A DNA stretch of 64,000 bases from Chrysogorgia sp. JL179-B06. Taxonomy: Eukaryota; Cnidaria; Anthozoa; Scleralcyonacea; Chrysogorgiidae. Under the pieces are notes generated by a model. It was not told the DNA's origin. It saw only the letters and a list, made by a program, of their open reading frames with translations, and did not search any database. The stretch spans positions 4,985,001 to 5,049,000 of the forward strand of contig JAYKKM010000263.1 of the NCBI GenBank assembly GCA_035772405.1, written 5' to 3'. Below, one piece after another: positions 59,391-64,000 of the stretch (the stretch's first letter is position 1; every line of letters begins with the position of its first letter). The translations under genes and the position numbers were made by a program.

Positions 59391-59551
59391 CTAACGCCTA
59401 TAACGCTACTAACGCCAATAACGCTACTAACGCCAATAACGCTACTAACGCCAATAACGCTACTAACGCCTATAACGCTACTAACGCCAATAACGCCACT
59501 AACGCCACTAACGCCAATAACGCTACTAACGCGACTAACGCTACTAACGCC
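59391..59551 (+). repeat. 9/18-bp minisatellite
   Basis: CTAACGCCAATAACGCTA-type units repeat about nine times, composed of two 9-mers (AACGCTACT and AACGCCAAT). It directly abuts the LINE tail at 59553. Confidence 0.9.
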
Positions 59552-59856
59552 TATAATAATAATATTTTAATGATCCATCTTTAGTTTAAAAAAAATACAA
59601 TGGATTTACAATGTCAATTTCCATGCAATTATATTACAACTATCAGAAGTTTTTTATATGTACAAGTTTGGTAATATTGAAATCTAAAAATTTGTAAGGT
59701 TTATAAAAAGTTTGTAAAACTAATTTAAGTTTCATGCCTCCCCTGTCTCATCGCTCGGGGGGATAAAACTGTTTCTGTGTCGTTCAGTGCCAGAGAACGG
59801 TATGAATTTAAATACTCCGTTTTTGTGTCTAAGATTATAGTCATGTTTATTATGAT

Positions 59857-62254
59857 CTATAGTTTGTTGGTAAAGAATATGGCTTGGGTCCCTGTAATAG
59901 TATCAAGGTATCTCGACGTGGCCTCATTTCTTCTCTCTTCGAGAGTTGTCAGGTAGTTATATGGAAGGCCAATAATTCGCAGACTCCTCCTTTGTACGCG
60001 TTCCAATTCCTCTTTTAGATATTGTGACACACCGCCCCACACTGGCGAACGATATTCGAGTATAGGCCTAATTTTAGTTAAGTAGGTTGTTAAACCCACT
60101 TCAACTGGTAAGTTCGCTCTTCTACATTCTCTTAGGCAATATAGATTTTTGGATGCTTTGTGGGTGATCTCTTCAACGTGTTTGTTCCATTTTAAAGCCA
60201 CGTTCCTTTTGAAGCCACGTTCCCAAAAGTTTAAAATTATCAACTCTTTCTATTATAGTATCTCCTATACGCAAGGGTGGCGGGGGTGATGCTCCGGTGA
60301 AACAGATCCACATATCTTTTGTTTTCTTAGCATTCAATTCCATCTTATTTTCCATCGCCCAACTATGGACTGAATCTAGTGCGCTTTGCAACTGGCTAGA
60401 TTCCTCAGTTCTTATGGACGTATCCATTGTACAGTCGTCCGCATATTTATGTGTGTTGACATTAGCCTGTTCAGGGACATTTTCCTCCATATCGTTTATG
60501 TGTATGTTGAATAAGGTTGGTGAAATGGCTGATCCCTGAGGGACACCGGCTGAGCATGGTGCAGTAAAGGATAGTGCACCTTGGAGGTTAACTTGTTGAG
60601 TTCTTCCCTCCAAAAAAACTCATTGTCCATAACCAGAAACTTCTTGATACGTTCACACCTTGTCTTCCGCTTGAGGAGTTGAGTCGAACCATTTCTGAGA
60701 TATGGAGGTAAGGGCGGACACGGTTGAGCGGCCACTAATGAAAGCATGCTGATTTGATTTAATCTTGAGACTGGATTTATTAAGATTAAGCTGTAGCTTC
60801 TCAATGACCTTAGCTAGTTGTGGCAGCACGGAAACTTGGCGGAAGTCACTGTCCAAATCTGTGGGAGGACGAATCTTTGGTATGGGACTGATAATTGCGT
60901 GCTTATATAAGGTGGGATATTTGCATTGAGCTATGCTTGCGACTACGATGTCGTATACCACTGGAGCTAATTCCTCTACATACCGTTTGAGACACCATGC
61001 AGGAATTTTATCCACACCTGTGGCTTTCCTAGGATTTAAATGTTTTAGAACGGTTTTGACTTGGCCAATGGATGGTAGAGACGGGGGCTATCCTTAAGCA
61101 AGTGCTCTACCGCTTGAAGTCTTGGAGGATCTGATTGAATTTCTAACCAAGGTTTAATAAAACTTTTTTGTAGTCTGTCAGCGATTGCTGTTAAGTCGGC
61201 ATGGTCAGGCGAGGACAGAGATCGTTGATCTTCAGTTACTGCTGCTAACTTATAAATTGATTTATACCATTTGGCAGGATTTGATTTATGGCAGCCCTCA
61301 GCCTTGAATTTATAGTATGTGACTTTAGCATTGGATATCAACTTTGTGACTTTAGCACGCAGGTTTTCATACTTCGATGTCTCCCCTTTCGTAAATGCTT
61401 TTTGTCTTGCTTTAATCAGCGCCTTGATATTAGGGGTCATCCACGGTTTGTCTGTACAGTGAGCACGAACGGTTCTCACAGGTATGGTTTCATCAAACAT
61501 TTTGATGATGATAGAGTTGAAGACAGAGACCTTGTCATCCACATCATATTCAAAGTATACCTTCTCCCAGTTTTCGAGATTCATTTTCAGCCCCAGTGCA
61601 TTTAAGTTATCTGGTTTCATTTGTCGATACTTCTTTGAGACGGGGGGATCTTTGGTCTTGTTTTAGATGGCAAGATCAAAATTTGGTGGTCGGAACGTCC
61701 GATCGGAGGAATGTGAAGAACTTCGTCGTACAAATCCGACATATTTGTAAGTATCTGGTCAAGAATGTTTTTCCCTCTCGTAGGTGACTTGACTTGTTTC
61801 CGTAGATTAAAACGGCGACACAAAGGATTCAAGTCCAATTTGTTAAAGTCACCAGCTACAAATATGCCGGCAGAAGGGCGCTCAGCTAAAGCAGTGTCCA
61901 TTTTTTGAGTTAGATAGTCCAGCATCTCACGTTCATTCTCTTTAGTTTGGCCTGGGAGGGTAGTATACACATACTACAATGATAGAGCTGTAGGGTCTTG
62001 GTTCTGGGTTGCTTTAATAGTAACCAGAGCGCTTCTTTTCCTTCCTCTTCTAATTCAGAAAGGCGTTTAACAGGTAAGTCAGATTTTATGTGTGCCAAGA
62101 TACCACCACCAGGCGTTGGTCTGTCGAGTCGATATGAATTGTAAGTATTTCCTATGTAAATAATAGAATCCGGAATGTCAGACGATAGCCAGGATTCAGT
62201 AATCAGAACTACAGAGGGGCAGTTAATCGCAACCACTGCCGACAACTCGTCCAC
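59857..62254 (-). pseudogene. LINE ORF2, endonuclease and RT with motif A lost
   Basis: Endonuclease: LITESWLSSDIPDS, DRPTPGGGILAHI, VAGDFNKLDLNPL and GRSDHQILIL, with the family Glu, Asp and His present. Linker: PDNLNALGLKMNLENW, DKPWMTPNIKALIKARQKAF. RT: LNPRKATGVDKIPAWCLK, PPTDLDSDFRQVSVLPQLAK, HAFISGRSTVSALTSISQKW. The stretch that should hold motif A (F-x-D-F-x-KAFD) is gone between TPQAEDKV and GRTQQVNLQGALSF. Motif C remains (KYADDCTMD), as does SAGVPQGSAISPTLFN. A tandem repeat of GAACGTGGCTT near 60210 breaks the frame again; other breaks are near 61045, 61620 and 61940. Non-functional. Confidence 0.88.
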
Positions 62255-62412
62255 CTTGTTCGCTATGTGGCAGATATTTGTAACAAAGAGAGATGGAACA
62301 GCGCAGTTTCCTTGGTGATTTTTATATATATTTAACTTAGGAATTTGAGTTAAATTATTTAAATTTACACTTCTCGGAGAGATATAATTATCGCGCGTCC
62401 GTAGGATTGCGC

Positions 62413-63075
62413 CTAAACCAGGGTTCCAAACTGGTTCAAGGTGCGGTTGACCAACTGTAGATAAGCGTCCCAGGACTCCGTATCTCCGAGCTGTAACTTT
62501 GATTGGGAAGGTTTCACTTTGTATGTCGGGTTGATTAGGCTTGCTCTTGTTTGTGTATTGTATGCAGTTGTTCTTGGTTTCGGAATCCTCCGATAACGAC
62601 CGCTTCGAAAATTCTTTGAGGGAAAATTTGTTTGACTGTGCCTAGAGTCTTCAATTCTGTCGACCTTGTTAAATGTTGGGGATATATTCAGATGGCGCTG
62701 GGTAGAGGGATTTTGATTTATAAAAGTTTTGTTCGTTTGCTTATTCGAAAATCGATTTTGATAATGTTTAGGCTTGAGATTTTGATTATGCCAGTAATTA
62801 GGTTTCGAGAATTGTGTTCTGTTATCTGTAGAAACATGCACTTGATTCCTTTTAGGACGATACATGTTAGCGTTTAAGGCAGCCTTTTCTTTTAGGAGAT
62901 GGTCGAATGAGGTCAGGGAGTCTTGAGCAACTGGTTCATCAGCATTTTTATAGTTTGTTGTGTCATTACCAATTGGTTTATTGGGATTACTATGTTTCAT
63001 AAAAGAGTCATTAACAACTGCCCCTCCGGTATTATTTTGATTGTCATTATCTATCGCAGATGGTAAATTATTCAT
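62413..63075 (-). CDS. LINE N-terminal segment, Asn-rich
   Basis: A 220-codon frame, Asn/Gln/Lys-rich and basic (PKRNQVHVSTDNRTQF, HWHNQNLKPKHYQN-like residues, SGRYRRIPKPRTTAYN), ending SWDAYLQLVNRTLNQFGTLV. It lies between ORF1 and the endonuclease on the same strand. Low complexity and no domain. Probably an RNA-binding or linker protein of this LINE, its stop near 62413 caused by decay. Confidence 0.5.
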   Translation of the reverse strand: MNNLPSAIDNDNQNNTGGAVVNDSFMKHSNPNKPIGNDTTNYKNADEPVAQDSLTSFDHLLKEKAALNANMYRPKRNQVHVSTDNRTQFSKPNYWHNQNLKPKHYQNRFSNKQTNKTFINQNPSTQRHLNISPTFNKVDRIEDSRHSQTNFPSKNFRSGRYRRIPKPRTTAYNTQTRASLINPTYKVKPSQSKLQLGDTESWDAYLQLVNRTLNQFGTLV

Positions 63076-63165
63076 ATGTTAACTTCAAATTCTTCTATAT
63101 CAATTATTACGACAGAGTCATTGTCTGTGGTATTTGGTTGATTATTCATATTATCGTTAGCAATG

Positions 63166-63633
63166 TTAATTCGCGATTTTGACAATTCCATGCCATTCAG
63201 CATGTCCTTGCGTCAGTAGCTGATTTTCGTTCCGTAGCCGTTGGCATTCACATGTAGCAGGAGCTTCAGTAGATTCCACTTTTAGGAATAATAATGCCAA
63301 GTCCAATTTCATTTCTGCTACTTCTACAGATAGTTTGCTGCAGTCTCTGCAATTCATTATATAATCACCTTCGTTCTGCTTGTGTGAACACGCTTCTTGC
63401 TCGTTTGCTTCGCTAGCTTCGGCATCTAAGTCGCTTCGATCGATGGTTGTTGTGGTATTATTAGATTTTCCGAACATGTTTGTGTTAGAATTATTAATAC
63501 TGAGACTGTCTTCGATATCGATAGATTCATTATGTCTTTCGGAAGCAGCAGAAACGGTCTCCACGTTTAGCTTGGCTTCTTTCACTATTATAATTTGCGA
63601 TGCTTCGACATTTTTCTTCAGAAAGTCGGCCAC
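63166..63633 (-). CDS. LINE ORF1-like protein with coiled coil
   Basis: 155 codons with a Ser/Asn/Thr-rich front half (SINNSNTNMFGKSNNTTTTI), a Cys pair (NCRDCSKLSVEVAEMKL) and a helical segment after it, then CECQRLRNENQLLTQ. The Cys-x2-Cys plus coiled coil agrees with ORF1 proteins of cnidarian LINEs in my memory. Start codon uncertain (the first codon in the frame is not ATG in good context). The 5' UTR or promoter should lie beyond 63640; nothing recognisable is seen at 63640-64000. Confidence 0.5.
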   Translation of the reverse strand: MADFLKKNVEASQIIIVKEAKLNVETVSAASERHNESIDIEDSLSINNSNTNMFGKSNNTTTTIDRSDLDAEASEANEQEACSHKQNEGDYIMNCRDCSKLSVEVAEMKLDLALLFLKVESTEAPATCECQRLRNENQLLTQGHAEWHGIVKIAN

Positions 63634-64000
63634 TTCGCTGCCAGGAGAACCTTGAAATAGGGCAGTTCTGCTTTTACAATACCAAGTTATTGAAAGTAAT
63701 TTCTCCTGAAACTAATTTCATGATAAAAGAGATTATGAATTTCGTGCAGGTGAAAGATAGAAGTGGATTCTTGGTGAATAGTACACGTGAAAGGTAAAAA
63801 CTATGAAAAATTAAAGTAAAGATATTTCTTGATAGCGTGTGTGTATAACATATGGCCATGGCCAATTTAATTTTCTTCAAGTATTCGCTTTTTCTCTATG
63901 GAAGATTGCACGAAGACGACAAGATTCCTGAAATCGTTAAATGGAGGAGAAAAGCGGGGAGGCTTATTTTGCCAGCTGAAAGACCAGGATCTCAACAGAT

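Larger units (their letters stand above)
59553..63880 (-). mobile_element. Long LINE (CR1/L2-like), disrupted
   Basis: About 4.3 kb on -. Tail TAATAATAATATT at 59553-59565, ORF2 remains 59857-62254, a segment of the N-terminal protein 62413-63075, ORF1 63166-63633. The 5' end is not clear. It differs from the LINE at 21-25 kb in endonuclease and reverse transcriptase sequence. Confidence 0.75.

Noticed and set aside
1..64000. CRISPR arrays, operons, bacterial signals
   Set aside because: The DNA is eukaryotic; the tandem repeats present are minisatellites and satellites.

Overview
This is eukaryotic, intron-bearing, AT-rich animal DNA. The mix of families (a DUF6589-type transposase paired with a RecQ-type helicase, Penelope-like elements, CR1/L2-like LINEs, hAT elements, a Myb/SANT-like protein of a type I associate with corals and sea anemones, many foldback MITEs) suggests a cnidarian, most likely an anthozoan. 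That is judgement from remembered families; no search was run. No complete multi-exon host gene can be assembled here. Almost everything that can be named is mobile DNA or a single exon.

Layout. 0-4.7 kb: a hAT-type MITE (511-714), one exon-like ORF, and a TTAA-flanked foldback MITE (2892-3674). 4770-10926: a 6157-bp DNA transposon with perfect 104-bp terminal inverted repeats (TIRs) and a 9-bp target duplication. It holds two converging genes, a RecQ-type helicase on + that has lost its N-terminus and a four-exon DUF6589-type transposase on - with one nonsense codon and two frame breaks. 11379-13884: a young-looking hAT transposon with an uninterrupted transposase ORF and 8-bp target duplication. 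14-20 kb: mostly relics (gypsy RNase H, telomere-like motifs, a second TTAA MITE). 20.8-25.1 kb: a three-cistron LINE on -, with a hAT MITE inside its reverse transcriptase. 25.2-30.6 kb: an unclassified stretch with two unusual small ORFs on +, a PIF1-like helicase C-terminus and a duplicated ORF on -, split by a 5'-truncated LINE (27057-29295).

31-40 kb: an internally deleted LINE, a satellite block, a 790-bp hAT derivative, a Penelope GIY-YIG fragment, a Myb/SANT-like gene with a homopolymer frameshift, and a 3.36-kb decayed hAT-like element lying against that gene. 40-45 kb: a cysteine-rich first exon, a Penelope reverse transcriptase relic and a decayed LINE on +. 45-51 kb: a third TTAA MITE, palindromes and AT-rich repeats. 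51.1-53.6 kb: a decayed multi-exon DDE-type transposase. 54-57 kb: isolated exon-like segments and MITEs. 57-59.6 kb: two minisatellites. 59.55-63.9 kb: a long LINE on - that has lost reverse transcriptase motif A.

The most interesting signals are the RecQ/DUF6589 transposon with pristine ends around broken genes, the three TTAA foldback MITEs that each carry a TGACGT core in both arms, the overlapping stop/start junctions of the 21-25 kb LINE, and the unclassified 25.2-30.6 kb element.
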